Part shown: positions 11,940 through 22,875 of the stretch, in pieces | Numbering within the stretch: the stretch's first letter is position 1 | How the letters are laid out: every line of letters starts with the position of its first letter | Source: Sinohyriopsis cumingii | Taxonomy: Eukaryota; Mollusca; Bivalvia; Unionida; Unionidae | Reading direction: 5' to 3' | DNA: 64,000 bases | NCBI GenBank assembly: GCA_028554795.2 | Contig: CM068838.1 | Location: forward strand, 92,462,974 to 92,526,973 | The notes under the pieces: model-generated | Told to the model about the DNA's origin: nothing | The model's database searches: none | Seen by the model: only the letters and a program-made list of their open reading frames with translations | Program-made: the position numbers and the translations under genes

Positions 11940-12035
11940 CAGATTTTGTTCCATCAAGCTCAAACAGATTTTGTTCCACCAAGCTCAAACAGATTTTGTT
12001 CTGCCAATCTCAAAGAGATTTTGTTCCATCAGGCT
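11940..12035. repeat. 25-bp tandem repeat, four copies
   Basis: The unit CAGATTTTGTTCCATCAAGC plus TCAAA is repeated four times with a few changes. Confidence 0.85.
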
Positions 12036-12289
12036 CAAACATATTTTTTTGATCATGATGGAACAGATTCTGGATGGATGTATGGATGTGGAGACATACA
12101 AATAGATAGCAAGAAAACAGTAGGCTGCCCTTCAGCTAGTGCAGTGCAGACATAAAAAAGTATTGTGATATTTAAAAAAACATGAATTAACCTGTACAAC
12201 CATTACTCCATTGATTACAAGTGCTCAGAAGGCCTCAAATCCAAGGTTAATGAATAAACTCCAAAGAAAAATAATATATACTCCATGAA

Positions 12290-12415
12290 TAGGGCAATAT
12301 ACAAAAATTGTGAATTACATTTTCACACAGTAATGGGCAATATCCAAGAAATAGGCCTTGCATTCCCACACACAAAAAGGGCAATATCCAAGAAATAGGC
12401 CTTACATTTCCACAT
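12290..12415. repeat. About 45-bp tandem repeat, three copies
   Basis: GGGCAATATCCAAGAAATAG followed by GCCTTGCATTCCCACA occurs twice in close form and once, at the left end, in worn form. Confidence 0.75.
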
Positions 12416-13014
12416 AAATTATCAGACTAAATGTATATAAAATTAACATGAAGTGGAAAGTGAGATTAAGAATTAGAATCCAGTATTACATAAACAGGAC
12501 CTCATGACTGTAGGACTAAAATCCAGTTAAAAATGAAAACAGATTCAGTTCAACATTGAAACGCTGCCTGCCAATCAAACTAACTCACACTTCATGTGTA
12601 AGAAGACGGATTTCCTGGATGAGTCCAATTATTTCATGCCAAGTCCTGATAATGTAAAATCACAGTTTCCAACAAGAATAAATTACACACCCAAACAATC
12701 TACGTCTTAGTAAGTCAAATTTCATTTTATCAAGTACCCTTACTAGGCCATGTGTACATTGTCAGTATTGAATAGCACAGCGAGACATAATCGTCTAAGG
12801 AGAGTAAACAAACTGAATAATGTAATACAAGCTTGATCAACTCCAGGATAAATGAGAAGCCACTTTGTGTGATTAGTTGCTATTGAACCATTATGAGAGT
12901 CAAATCACTGCATTACAGAATACATTCTAAATCACTTAACTGGCTGATGTGACTTCATCTTGAGTGTGTTACCAAAGACAGAATATTTATTAAACAGCTG
13001 CAATTAAGGGGATT
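12416..13014. other. Nothing recognised
   Basis: AT-rich, apparently single-copy sequence with no supported gene. Confidence 0.45.
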
Positions 13015-13015
13015 T

Positions 13016-13081
<66 letters not shown>

Positions 13082-13095
13082 ATATCTATATATAA
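13015..13095. repeat. (TA)n microsatellite
   Basis: About 40 TA steps with one phase break near 13040 and a few C interruptions at the right end. Confidence 0.95.
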
Positions 13096-13334
13096 TGTGG
13101 TGCAAATCAAACATTCCTGTCCCTTATAATATCACCTGGATCCAAACCTAATTTCCTATCATAAATTATCTACTCATGTTCAGAAACATTAATAAATCAT
13201 TTAAAAAAATTAAATTACTGACAGATTCCAGTTCCGACCAACAGCTTGGTCTTTCTTTATTATGTTTGCTGTCCATTTGAAATTTACTATTGCTATTTCC
13301 AAGCAATAAAAAAGTGTATTCTCAGAACAAAATT

Positions 13335-13482
13335 AAAGTCAAATTGCTCCTTATTGCAGAGGTGAGTGAACCTTCCAAAGCTAGTAACCTCAAACTGATT
13401 CTTGTTGCACAGGCCAGTGAACCTACCCAGAGTCAACAGCATCAAATTCTTCCTTAATGCAGGGATCAGTGAACCTTCTAGA
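13335..13482. repeat. About 51-bp tandem repeat, three copies, next to the LINE 3' end
   Basis: Units share a TCAAAYTG...CTTNTTGCA stretch and GTGAACCTWCC (13341, 13391 and 13442 onward). The third unit stops where the LINE begins. Confidence 0.65.
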
Positions 13483-15985
13483 GATCATCATTATCATCAT
13501 CATCAGTCCCGCAGTTTGGCAGACCATTGGGGCACTGCACAAGACCGAACAACCAGCTTCCTTCATTCCTCTCGATTTTCCATCGCTCAATGTCAAGCCT
13601 GTCCACTCTCGAATGTTATCTTCCCACCTCTTTCTCTGCCTGCCTCTTTTTCTTCTTCCTTGTACAGTGCCTTGCACGATCTTGACAAGTCCTCATGATC
13701 ATGATACATGCCCATACCACTGCAGTTTATGTTGTCTTCACTGTGATCAGGAGATCTTCATGAGGCCCAATGGCTTGTCTGATCCTTTGCCGTATTTCTT
13801 CATTGGTGACACGGTCTTTGTATGTGATGCAGAGGATCTTTTCAGACACATCTCATCTCTGTGGACTGTATCCTTTTCTCTAAAGTCAGTTGTTATGGTC
13901 CATGATTCACAGGCATAGAGAAATATTGTAATCACCAGCAAGAGCATGAGACTGACCTTTGAACTGAGTGTGATGTTCTTGTTGTCCCAGATGGGCTTCA
14001 GTTTTGTCAGCACTGATGTTGTCTGTGCAATCCTGGAGAGTACTTCAGGCTTCGATCCTTCATCTGTTACCATTGCCCCCAAATACTTGAAGCTGTGGAC
14101 TGTTACTAGCTTCATACCTTGGACTCTGATATCAGTGCTGATGCACTTGGTGTTGTTGGTCATCATTTTGGTCTTCTCTGAACTGATTTCCATACTGTAG
14201 GCTGCAGAGGTTTTGTCGAGACTCTCTACTAAGCTAGCTAGTTCTTGTTCATTTCCTGCTAGTCCATCGATGTCATTGGCAAAACGTTGGTAACTGTTCT
14301 GCCTCTGATGCTGACTGTCCCTTCATGCTTTTCAAGCCCATCAGCCATGATTCTCTCCAGAAAGATGTTGAACAGTGTGGGAGAAAGCAGACAGCCTTGT
14401 CTGACTCTGACTGTCATTCTGAACTAGTCCCCTATGCTGCCGCTGTAGTATACTGCACTGGTGGCCTTGTCATAGAGGTGCTCTATTACTGTGATAAGGT
14501 TGGCATTGATGTTGTACATTCTCATGGTTGCACACAAGGCTGCATGCCATACCCTGTCAAATGCCTACTTGAAATCCATGAAGACATGGTACAGAGGTAT
14601 TCCTCACACAATAACCTGAAGTTGAAGATCTGCTCTGTTGTGCTGCGCCCTGCTCTGAAACCTGTCTGGTCCTCGGTAATGATCTTTTCATTCTGTGGAT
14701 TTAGTATGTTCCAGTATCCTCAACATGACTTTGCTTGGATGGCTTATAAGACCGATTATACGGTGGTTTTGACACTGGTGCAAGTTGGCTTTCTTGGGGA
14801 GGAAGATGATCAGTGATTGGGTTCATGGTGATGGCCATACTCCTGTTTGCCAGATCTTGTTGCAGATGTTTGTGAGGGCGTTAATCATTGCTTCTCCCCC
14901 AGCCAGGACCAGTTCTGCTGGGATGTTGTCCACTCTGGCTGAATTCATCTTTCTCAGCAATTTTACTGTGGCTTCTACTTCTTCATCATGGATAGGGTTT
15001 TTGTCATTGTTTGTTGCTGGAGGGACATTCAGTACCTCTGGATCTATTGTGGCATGGTTGTAAAGTTCTGCGCAGTACTCTGTCCTTCTTTTCAGAATGT
15101 CTTTTTCTTCTGTGAGGCAGTTTCTGGCTTTGTCCTGTAAGAAGGTAACTTGCTGTTGTGTTGTACTTGTTAGATCTTGGACTGGTTAGCATGCTTTCAT
15201 GCTTTTGTTCCTTTTCAAGCTTGCCTCTATGTGTTTGAACTGTTCTTCTATCCAGTTCTCTTTTGCTTTATTCATGCTTTTCCTTACTTCCTGGTTGACT
15301 GCCTTGTACTGTTCTGACCCTTCTGTATTGCTCTTTTTCTTCTTCAGCTCCCTCCTCTTGTCACACAGGTTCAGGACCTCAGCTGTGATCCAGGGCTTCT
15401 TGACTGGGCAATGTCTACCAAGGATCTCACCGGCTGTTTCAGTCATTGTTCTATTGATGGTGGTGATCAGCATGTCCATGTTGGTATTGTCAGTGTTGAG
15501 GATGGTGAGTAGTGCAAATTTTCCACCAATCATTGCCCAGAAGGCTTCTGCTACTTTGGGATCCTTCAGTTTCTTGGGATCAAACTTTATTCTTGTGTGG
15601 CTCTCTTTCTTGACCTTCTTTATAAGTAGCCTGAAGGTTATCATCACCAGATCATGGTCATTTCCTATGTCCACTCTGGGAAAGCTTCTAGTTTTAGCGA
15701 TGTTTACACTTGACAGTATGCGCCTCTTCACCATGATGTAGTCAATTTGACTGTGATGGTCTCAGCTTGGGCTGTGACATGTCCATCTTCTGCATAATTT
15801 GTGTTGACCAAAGGCCATGGTAACTGGTGAATTCCAGGAGCCTCAGTCATCTCTCATTTGTCTGTGCATTGCAGCAGTGACCACATGTGTCTTTCCCCTT
15901 CATGCAAGTGCCCTCACCTATCTTGGCATTCCAATTGCCCTGCACAGCCAGAATGTCTTTCTTCTTCCAGACATAGGCAACAACA
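13483..15985 (-). mobile_element. LINE (non-LTR retrotransposon), 5'-truncated and broken, probably RTE-like
   Basis: This is the only clear protein-coding ancestry in the window outside small remnants. Read on the minus strand it encodes, in order, the end of an AP-type endonuclease (VQGNWNAKIGE near 15940; then HSPS, SQIDYIMVKR and IGNDHDLVMITFRL at 15640-15765), a basic linker (KKPWITAEVLNLCDKRRELK, about 15340-15400), and a reverse transcriptase. The reverse transcriptase shows EDQTGFRAGRSTTEQIFN near 14640-14690, a motif A region resembling FMDFK-AFDR near 14560-14595, and VRQGCLLSPTLFNIFLERI near 14345-14405. The catalytic FADD box reads FAND (14272-14283), so one metal-binding aspartate is lost. 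The end domain has SFKYLGAMVTDEGSKPEVLS and YACESWT, then RRKRGRQRKRWEDNI. Stops and frame changes split it; the longest open pieces are 15186-15734 (182 aa) and 13747-14193 (148 aa). The element starts inside the endonuclease (5' truncation) and ends in an ATGATGATG-type tail at about 13483-13510. That tail, together with the domain order, points to the RTE group, though another clade cannot be excluded. Plus-strand open frames here are shadows. Confidence 0.9.
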
Positions 15986-16610
15986 AATCACATACAAACA
16001 CTTTCTATCATGCACAGTTGTAAATTGATATTAATTAGCAAACCAAGCTGAAATTTGTAAAGCAACCTTCAGTAGAAAATGTCCAAAATGAATTTTTTAA
16101 ACAAAATATGTTATGAAAGTCCAAATGAAAAAACTCTGACACAAGAATCTGAAATATGGGTCAACTAGTGTGAGCAGGAATTCATTATTAGCCAATAAGA
16201 AGATGTCAATTCTGTGATCCTCCAACAAGTTGTAACCCATTTCTAAATAAGCAAACCAAAATAAATGCAACTGCATTATTCCTTTAACATTCAGACATTA
16301 TACTGTGTTGGCAAGAGCACCTGTTTGGCAGTCCCTGATAAGTTCAATATTTTATGGGACAAGTTAAATATTTTGTGGGACAAATGAAATGCTGTGCTAC
16401 AAACAGGTACACACAACTACATAATACATTCTTAAAACATAAATTCAGATGTAAAATTTTCATGGAGTGACTTTCATATTTTTTTAAAAAAATGTACAGC
16501 CCACACCAATGACAGTTGGCTTTTTATGATATGTTGAAGTCATGTTGCAATTCTTAATCAGAATCTGTCCCAGCACTCAATCTATCTTGAAAAATGATGA
16601 ACAAAGATGG
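15986..16610. other. Nothing recognised
   Basis: AT-rich sequence between the LINE and a SINE, with no supported feature. Confidence 0.45.
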
Positions 16611-16936
16611 TACCAGTGTGTGTGTGATTTGGATTTTTGACATAGCTTTAACAATTTTTTGGTCATATCTCTATGATGTCTGGATTTTGGCAGTTTATAG
16701 TGATTTCTAGCAACGAGGCATGATGCTGCAGACACGTAGCATGATGTCCCACCGAATCAAATTACCCTGACACCAGGCCAACCAGTCCTAACACTAACCT
16801 CTTAATGCTGAGTGACAAGCGAGGCAGCTATTAGTACCATTTTTATAAGTCTTTGATATGACTTGGCCGGGGATTGAATCCACAACCTCATGCATCTGAG
16901 ATGGACACTCTAACCACTAGGCCACCAGAGCAGTTT
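16611..16936 (-). mobile_element. SINE-A copy, near full length
   Basis: On the minus strand the head reads GGTGGCCTAGTGGTTAGAGT with a B box like GGATTCAATCC. The body has GTTAGTGTTAGGACTGGTTG and CAGCATCATGCC, and the tail is GT/CA-rich. It is moderately diverged, with no clear target-site duplication. Confidence 0.85.
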
Positions 16937-16954
16937 TAAATAGTAGAGGAAGAA

Positions 16955-17107
16955 TCCATGAAAGCAGTGGTAATAACCATGACCAGTTGGAAGCTACTGG
17001 CAAGCTTTCTCACATACCCACACTGGCCAAGCCCGAGACATGACATGGTGAGATGGCATACATCAGTAAAGGTGAGTGCTTTAGACTACAAGGCCTCCTG
17101 GAGCCCA
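16955..17107 (-). mobile_element. SINE-B fragment, diverged and 3'-truncated
   Basis: The complement shows GGGCTCCAGGAGGCCTTG, CTAAAGCACTCACC and the body word GTGAGAAAGCTTGCCAGTAG. The body breaks off before the usual 3' end and no (AAC)n tail is present. It sits just outside the head end of the SINE-A copy at 16611-16936. Confidence 0.6.
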
Positions 17108-17294
17108 ACAAGTTTATGGTAACTTCTGGTGTCATTTTTGTATACAAATATCAGAATACATGCTTGTATGTTTTCGAGTTTAACTGTGTTTTTATCAGTA
17201 AGCAAAATTTTCATTCAGCTTAATTTTGTTTACTTTTGCCTATCGTGTTTTAAGACAGTTATCTTTTTCCTATCAGGATTTTTCACTAATTATG

Positions 17295-17425
17295 CAGTGG
17301 CTGACTTTCACATGTATTAATGCAGGGTTCTCTGATTTTCATGTACTTATACTAATGCTTGGTTCCCTGATTTTCGTATATACATGTATTAATGCATGGT
17401 TTTCTGATTTTCAAATATACATGTA
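17295..17425. repeat. About 45-bp tandem repeat, three copies
   Basis: The core is ATTAATGCATGGTTTTCTGA followed by TTTTCAAATATACATGTA, with changes between copies. Confidence 0.75.
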
Positions 17426-17444
17426 CTTACTTTAATCAAGAAGT

Positions 17445-17720
17445 AAAATAGGTCACAGAAACCTAGTTTTACTATGGCTCAGTTACAACTGTCCAGATGC
17501 CTGCATACCAATTTTCATAACTGTAGGTGAAATAGAGTCAAGAATATTGAGGGTACAGTGAATGTGAACAGCTGAAAACAAAAAAAGTTACTCAAGCATG
17601 AAAATTATGTCACAGTGACCTAGTTTTGATACTGCTGAGTTACTCTTCCTAAAATGCATCCATATACCAATTTTAGTGAGTTTAGGTGAAATAGGGCCTG
17701 AGCTATAAGGTACATAACAA
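17445..17720. repeat. Two copies of a roughly 165-bp dispersed-type repeat
   Basis: GTCACAG, then ACCTAGTTTT, GAGTTAC, ATACCAATTTT and TAGGTGAAATAG occur in the same order at 17450-17535 and 17611-17700. The wording resembles a repeat I recall from bivalves, but I cannot name it. Confidence 0.55.
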
Positions 17721-18031
17721 CAATAACACACACATTAATGAGCAATTCTGCTATATCCCCTCCCAACTTCACTGGCAAGGGATATAGCCATGCAATTACT
17801 GACCGTTGATAAAGCTTGGTAATTTATAAATTGCTTCAAAATCAACGTGAGAAAGCTGATAATTTCAACTAGCTTAGCCCCCATCCTCAGTTCTGTGAAA
17901 GACTGAACACTAAGTTGTTCGGCTGTAAACATTAATCAAAAGTGTCTGAAAGTGGCAGCAGGAAAAAAAATAGCAAAGAAATGTGTGGCATTTAGAGACT
18001 TACACCATGTCCAACCTAATGAAAACTAATA
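17721..18031. other. Nothing recognised
   Basis: No feature could be supported in this short interval. Confidence 0.4.
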
Positions 18032-18200
18032 CTGTATGTACTCCATTATAAGTTAATGTCCAAATGCAAAAAAACATTGACCCTGATATGCCATCATATA
18101 ATGCCCCCACAGATCAGGACAATTTGAGTTGGTTTGTTATGGACTGATTAGTCCCAACAAACTACACAGACCCAGATCTGCCTGCAAGGCTGTGCTCAAG
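18032..18200. mobile_element. Foldback MITE copy, right end lost
   Basis: The left end, TA then CTGTATGTACTCCATTATAA, matches other family members. The interior holds both arms, including GACTGATTAGTCCCAACAAA and CTACACAGACCCAGATCTGC. No right terminal repeat is visible; the sequence passes into the tandem array at about 18200. Confidence 0.6.
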
Positions 18201-19790
18201 GGTCAGAATTTGTGGTCAGGAATGGTATCCACCATATACAAATAGTATGGGACAGGGAATTTCCACCAGAAGGTGGCAATTTTGTTGTCAGGAATAGCTA
18301 GTATCCACCATGTACAATGGGTTGGGTTATGGGAAATTCCCCTAAAGGTTCAGAATAGTATATCCACCATACTCATGGGTGTGGGATAGATAATTTGTGG
18401 TCAGGAACAGTATCCATCAGACAATAGCACTGGATAGATATTTCACCAGAGAGTCAGAATTTGAAGAATAGTTCATATGCAATGGTGTTCGAATTTGTGA
18501 TCAGAAATAATACCCATCAATTGTATTGGTGTTGGATAAGGATTCCAGTGAAAGTCAGAATCTGTGGTTAGGAATTATAAGTATTCATCATATGGAATGG
18601 TTTCCAGGGATTGGAAATTCCACAATGACAGAATCTGTGGTCAGGAATAATATTGATCAGTGATGTAGTATAGGAATTCCACCTGTGGGTGGGAATTTAT
18701 TGTCAATAAAAGTATCCTCAAAAAAATGCAGTGGTATGGTATTGGGATTCCACCAGACAGTCAGAATTTATTGTCATTAAATGTAACCACAAATGCAGTC
18801 ATGTGGTATAGGGATTACACCTGAGGGTTAGAATTTGTAATCAGGAACAGTGTTCATCACCTGAAATGGTGTCAGTTTGGAAATCCAAGAGAAGTTAGAA
18901 TTTCTAGTTTGGAATGGTGTCAATCACCATCAATGGTGTGGGACTGGGACTCCACCTAAGAGTCAGAAGTTGCACAATAATATCCCTCACACTGAATGGA
19001 ACGGGATGGGAATGCCACCAAAGAGAATTTATTGTATAGTATCCATCCTATGCAATTGTGGGATTGGAAACTGCCACTTGGTTCTCAGAATTTCTCGTCA
19101 GGAATAGTATACACCATATGCAATCTTGTGGGACAGGCAAATCTCACAATGGGTCCTAATGTGTGGCCAAGGAAAATTATCATCACATGTGATCAAGTGG
19201 GATAGCTAATCTCACACTGGGTCAGAATGTGTGGACAAGGAAAGGTATTATCAAATGCAATCAAGTGGGATAGCTAATCTCACACTGGTCAGAATGTGTG
19301 GACAAGGAAAGGTATTATCACATACATTCATGTGGGATAGCTAACCTCACACTGGGTCAGAATGTGTGGACAAGGAAAGGTATTATCAAATGCAATCAAG
19401 TGGGATAGCTAATCTCACACTGGTCAGAATGTGTGGACAAGGAAAGGTATTATCACATACATTCATGTGGGATAGCTAACCTCACACTGGGTCAGAATGT
19501 GTGGACAAGGAAAGGTATTATCAAATGCAATCAAGTGGGATAGCTAATCTCACACTGGGTCAGAATGTGTGGACAAGGAAATGTATCATCACATGCGATC
19601 ATGGGAAATAGGTAAATCCCACCTGAGAGTCAGAATTTTGGTCAGGAATAGCATCCACAATATTGCAATGGTGTGGAATAGGAAAATATTACCAGTGAGT
19701 CAAATTTTATGGTCAGGAACAGTATCCACCTTATGCTAGTTTATTCGTTAGGAAAAATCCCACCTGATGGCCAGAATCTGGGCAAAATGT
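18200..19790. repeat. Minisatellite, about 62-66-bp unit, about 25 copies
   Basis: The unit contains GTCAGAATTTGTGGTCAGGA, ATAGTATCCACC and CAATGGTGTGGGATAGG in worn form. From 19140 to 19580 a near-uniform part (GGGATAGCTAATCTCACACT, GTGTGGACAAGGAAAGGTAT) shows a two-unit period of about 122 bp in which TCAAATGCAATCAAG alternates with TCACATACATTCATG. The uniform block looks like the most recent expansion. Confidence 0.88.
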
Positions 19791-19944
19791 GATTCTGTGG
19801 ATGGGATTTCCATATTCTATATGAATGCCTATGATGGACGATTATTTTTCTCTCATTTCTTGCCAAGTTTTGTATAAAAAGTATCAACCACTTTAATATA
19901 GCTCTTGAAATGTAAAGAGTTTTTTATACATTTTTTTTACATCA

Positions 19945-20270
19945 GACTGCAATGGTGGCCTAGTGGTTAGAGCACTTGCCTCAGATGCAGGAGGTGACAG
20001 GTTAAAAAACCCTGACCTAGTCATACCAAAGATGTATATAAATGGTACTAACAGCTGCCTCATTTGGTGCTCAGCATTAAGAGGTTAGTGTTAGGACTAG
20101 TCAGCCTGGTGTCAGGATAATGTGACTGGGTGGGACATCTTGCTACATGTCTGTGGCATAATGCCACAATGCTAGACATCACTATAAACTGCCACACTTT
20201 GGAGATTGTAGCAATATGATTGAAAAATTGTTAACACTACATTAAAAATCAAATTCTCACACACACACAC
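19945..20270 (+). mobile_element. SINE-A copy, full length, with target-site duplication
   Basis: It starts AGACTGCAATGGTGGCCTAG, has an A-box region TGGTTAGAG, the body words CATACCAAAGA and GTCAGGATAATGTGACTGGG, and ends in (CA)n. A perfect 10-bp target-site duplication, TTTTACATCA, flanks it (19935-19944 and 20271-20280), which fixes the ends. The B box is damaged (GACAGGTTAAAAAACC). Confidence 0.93.
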
Positions 20271-20399
20271 TTTTACATCATTAAAATGAGCAACAAAATT
20301 AAGATGACATAAGAAATGCATTGTAAGAAAGAATTACAGTTTATAGGCTGTCAACATTTAAAAAAAAATCATTGCATACATTCCTTACATCATAATCAT

Positions 20400-21726
20400 A
20401 ATGTCCCTGAGTACATGAGGCCTATGGGATAGGCATGTCCCTGAGTACATGAGGCCTATGGGATAGGCATGTCCCTGAGTACATGAGACATATGGGATAG
20501 GCATGTCCCTGAGTACATGAGACATATGGGATAGGCATGTCCTTGAGTACATGATACATATGGGATAGGCATATCCTTGAGTACATGAGACATATGGGAT
20601 AGGCATGTCCCTGAGTACATGAGACATGTGGGATAGGCATGTCCTTGAGTACATGAGACATATGGGATAGGCATGTCCTTGAGTACATGAGACATATGGG
20701 ATAGGCATGTCCCTGAGTACATGAGGCCTATGGGATAGGCATGTCCTTGAGTACATGAGACATATGGGATAGGCATGTCCCTGAGTACATGAGACATATG
20801 AGATAGGCATGTCCCTGAGTACATGAGACATATGGGATAGGCATGTCCTTGAGTACATGAGACATATGGGATAGGCATGTCCCTGAGCACATGAGGCCTA
20901 TGGGATAGGCATGTCCTTGAGTACATGAGACATATGGGATAGGCATGTCCCTGAGTACATGAGACATATGGGATAGGCATGTCCTTGAGTACATGAGACA
21001 TGTGGGATAGGCATGTCCTGAGTACATGAGACATATGGGATAGGCATGTCCTTGAGTACATGAGACATATGGGATAGGCATGTCCCTGAGTACATGAGAC
21101 ATATGGGATAGGCATGTCCCTGAGTACATGAGACATGTGGGATAGGCATGTCCTTGAGTACATGAGACATATGGGATAGGCATGTCTTTGAGTACATGAG
21201 ACATATGGGATAGGCATGTCCCTGAGTACATGAGGCCTATGGGATAGGCATGTCCTTGAGTACATGAGACATATGGGATAGGCATGTCCCTGAGTACATG
21301 AGACATATGGGATAGGCATGTCCCTGAGTACATGAGACATATGGGATAGGCATGTCCTTGAGTACATGAGACATATGGGATAGGCATGTCCCTGAGTACA
21401 TGAGACATGTGGGATAGGCATGTCCTTGAGTACATGAGACATATGGGATAGGCATATCCTTGAGTACATGAGACATATGGGATAGGCATGTCCCTGAGTA
21501 CATGAGACATGTGGGATAGGCATGTCCTTGAGTACATGAGACATATGGGATAGGCATATCCTTGAGTACATGAGACATATGGGATAGGCATGTCCCTGAG
21601 TACATGAGACATGTGGGATAGGCATGTCCCTGAGTACATGAGACATATGGGATAGGCATGTCCTTGAGTACATGAGACATATGGGATAGGCATGTCCCTG
21701 AGTACATGAGACATGTGGGATAGGCA
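20400..21726. repeat. Minisatellite, 34-bp unit, about 39 copies
   Basis: The unit is GGCATGTCCCTGAGTACATG followed by AGACATATGGGATA. Variants (CCCTGAG or CCTTGAG, AGACATATG, AGACATGTG or AGGCCTATG) recur in blocks. The unit length is not a multiple of three and the minus strand of the unit has no stop in any frame. All three minus frames therefore stay open for hundreds of codons, up to 426, and translate to a 34-residue repeat. There is no sign that this is a real gene. Confidence 0.96.
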
Positions 21727-22160
21727 CAGTATGCAAGAAAGATGTATTTCATTTCCATATTTCACATTGGCAATCTGTAATACACAATTTATTACATACC
21801 AATCTAATCTAACACAGTCATCTGAATATTAGATACATATTGTTCTAGCTTTCCATATTTCCATATGGCACAACCATATTGGAACTAATCAGGTGTTCTC
21901 AATAATGTCCACAGTCCATATTCTTAATATTACCAAACTGACCTTTCACAAATTCAAATTCATCTTGAATTGAATTAACATTACATGCTGACCCAACTTT
22001 TAATACTAAGCAGCATTTGTGTTTTGTCTGGAGTTCAGGGGAAAGACGGCCTTGGCAGCTCCCTACACCATATCAAACCTGATCTTTACACCACCAGGAA
22101 GAAACAATGTTTTCTGTGCATATAGGAATGAGACCAAAAACGTTCTACAATATTCACTTC
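21727..22160. other. Nothing recognised
   Basis: AT-rich sequence between two arrays. Confidence 0.4.
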
Positions 22161-22164
22161 AAAT

Positions 22165-22530
22165 CCTAATGCCTTGTAGTGCACACCTTTATCTTGTGGC
22201 CCATTATATGAAGTGAAATCTGGGTTAATACAGTTGGTAATTGGATGTGCCTCACAATGTAGACCTCTATCTGGTGGCACATTATACAACGAAGATCTGG
22301 GTCTAAACAGTTGGTAATCAAGTGGTACATAATACAAGGAATGTATAGGTTTATACAGTCTGCAATTGAGTGTACCTAACAGTACAGACCTTTATATGGT
22401 GGCACATAATACAAGGAAGATTGGGGTTTATACAGTTGGCAATTGGGTGTACCTAAGAGTGCAGACCTTTATATGGTGGCACATTATACAAGGGAGAATC
22501 TGGGTCTATGCTGTTGGTAATGGATTGTTT
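22165..22530. repeat. Tandem array, about 75-84-bp unit, about five copies, derived from the foldback MITE
   Basis: Units share CAGACCTTTATATGGTGGCA, CATTATACAAGG, GATCTGGGTCTATAC and AGTTGGTAATTGGGTGTACC. The same order (GCACATAAG, AGATCTGGGTCTGTGCAGTT, TGTAGTTGGGCTCATC) occurs in the foldback element at 36820-36880. The array therefore looks like an expansion of one arm of that transposon family. One unit is shortened. Confidence 0.7.
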
Positions 22531-22875
22531 AGCATAATACACAAATAAAAATAAAGTAGTTTTGACATGCTTTATTGTTGCTGGTTGGTATTGTACAGCA
22601 CTGAGCATGTTGCTGGCTAATTATCATGTAGAGGAAATGGGAGCCAAGTTTTGTAACCAATCCCATCATACCACACATCCACTGACATGTTCTGACTACT
22701 GGGCAATGACACAACTAATGCCACACAACGTGAGAGAATAAGCACTATAAATAATAAATATATAATAATATTTGTACATGAATTTACCTAGAGCATTTAC
22801 ACCAGATTAAACTACAATCATTTTATGTTTTCAATATTTCAGTAATCTGTTTTTGGTTTGATAATGGAGTCAGCA
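22531..22875. other. Nothing recognised
   Basis: AT-rich sequence between two arrays. Confidence 0.4.

Noticed and set aside
14325-15741. Plus-strand open frames of 163-180 codons
   Set aside because: They are antisense shadows of the minus-strand LINE, whose own frame carries the endonuclease and reverse transcriptase motifs.
19945-20040. tRNA genes at SINE heads
   Set aside because: A- and B-box words are present at all SINE heads, but the acceptor stems do not close and the sequences continue into SINE bodies.
20400-21726. CRISPR-like array
   Set aside because: Units follow each other without unique spacers and the setting is an animal genome. The same applies to the 34-bp array at 50497-51240 and the 44-bp array.
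20456-21736. Open frame of 426 codons on the minus strand
   Set aside because: It lies wholly inside the 34-bp minisatellite, all three frames are open alike, and there is no promoter, domain or non-repeat flank to suggest a gene.
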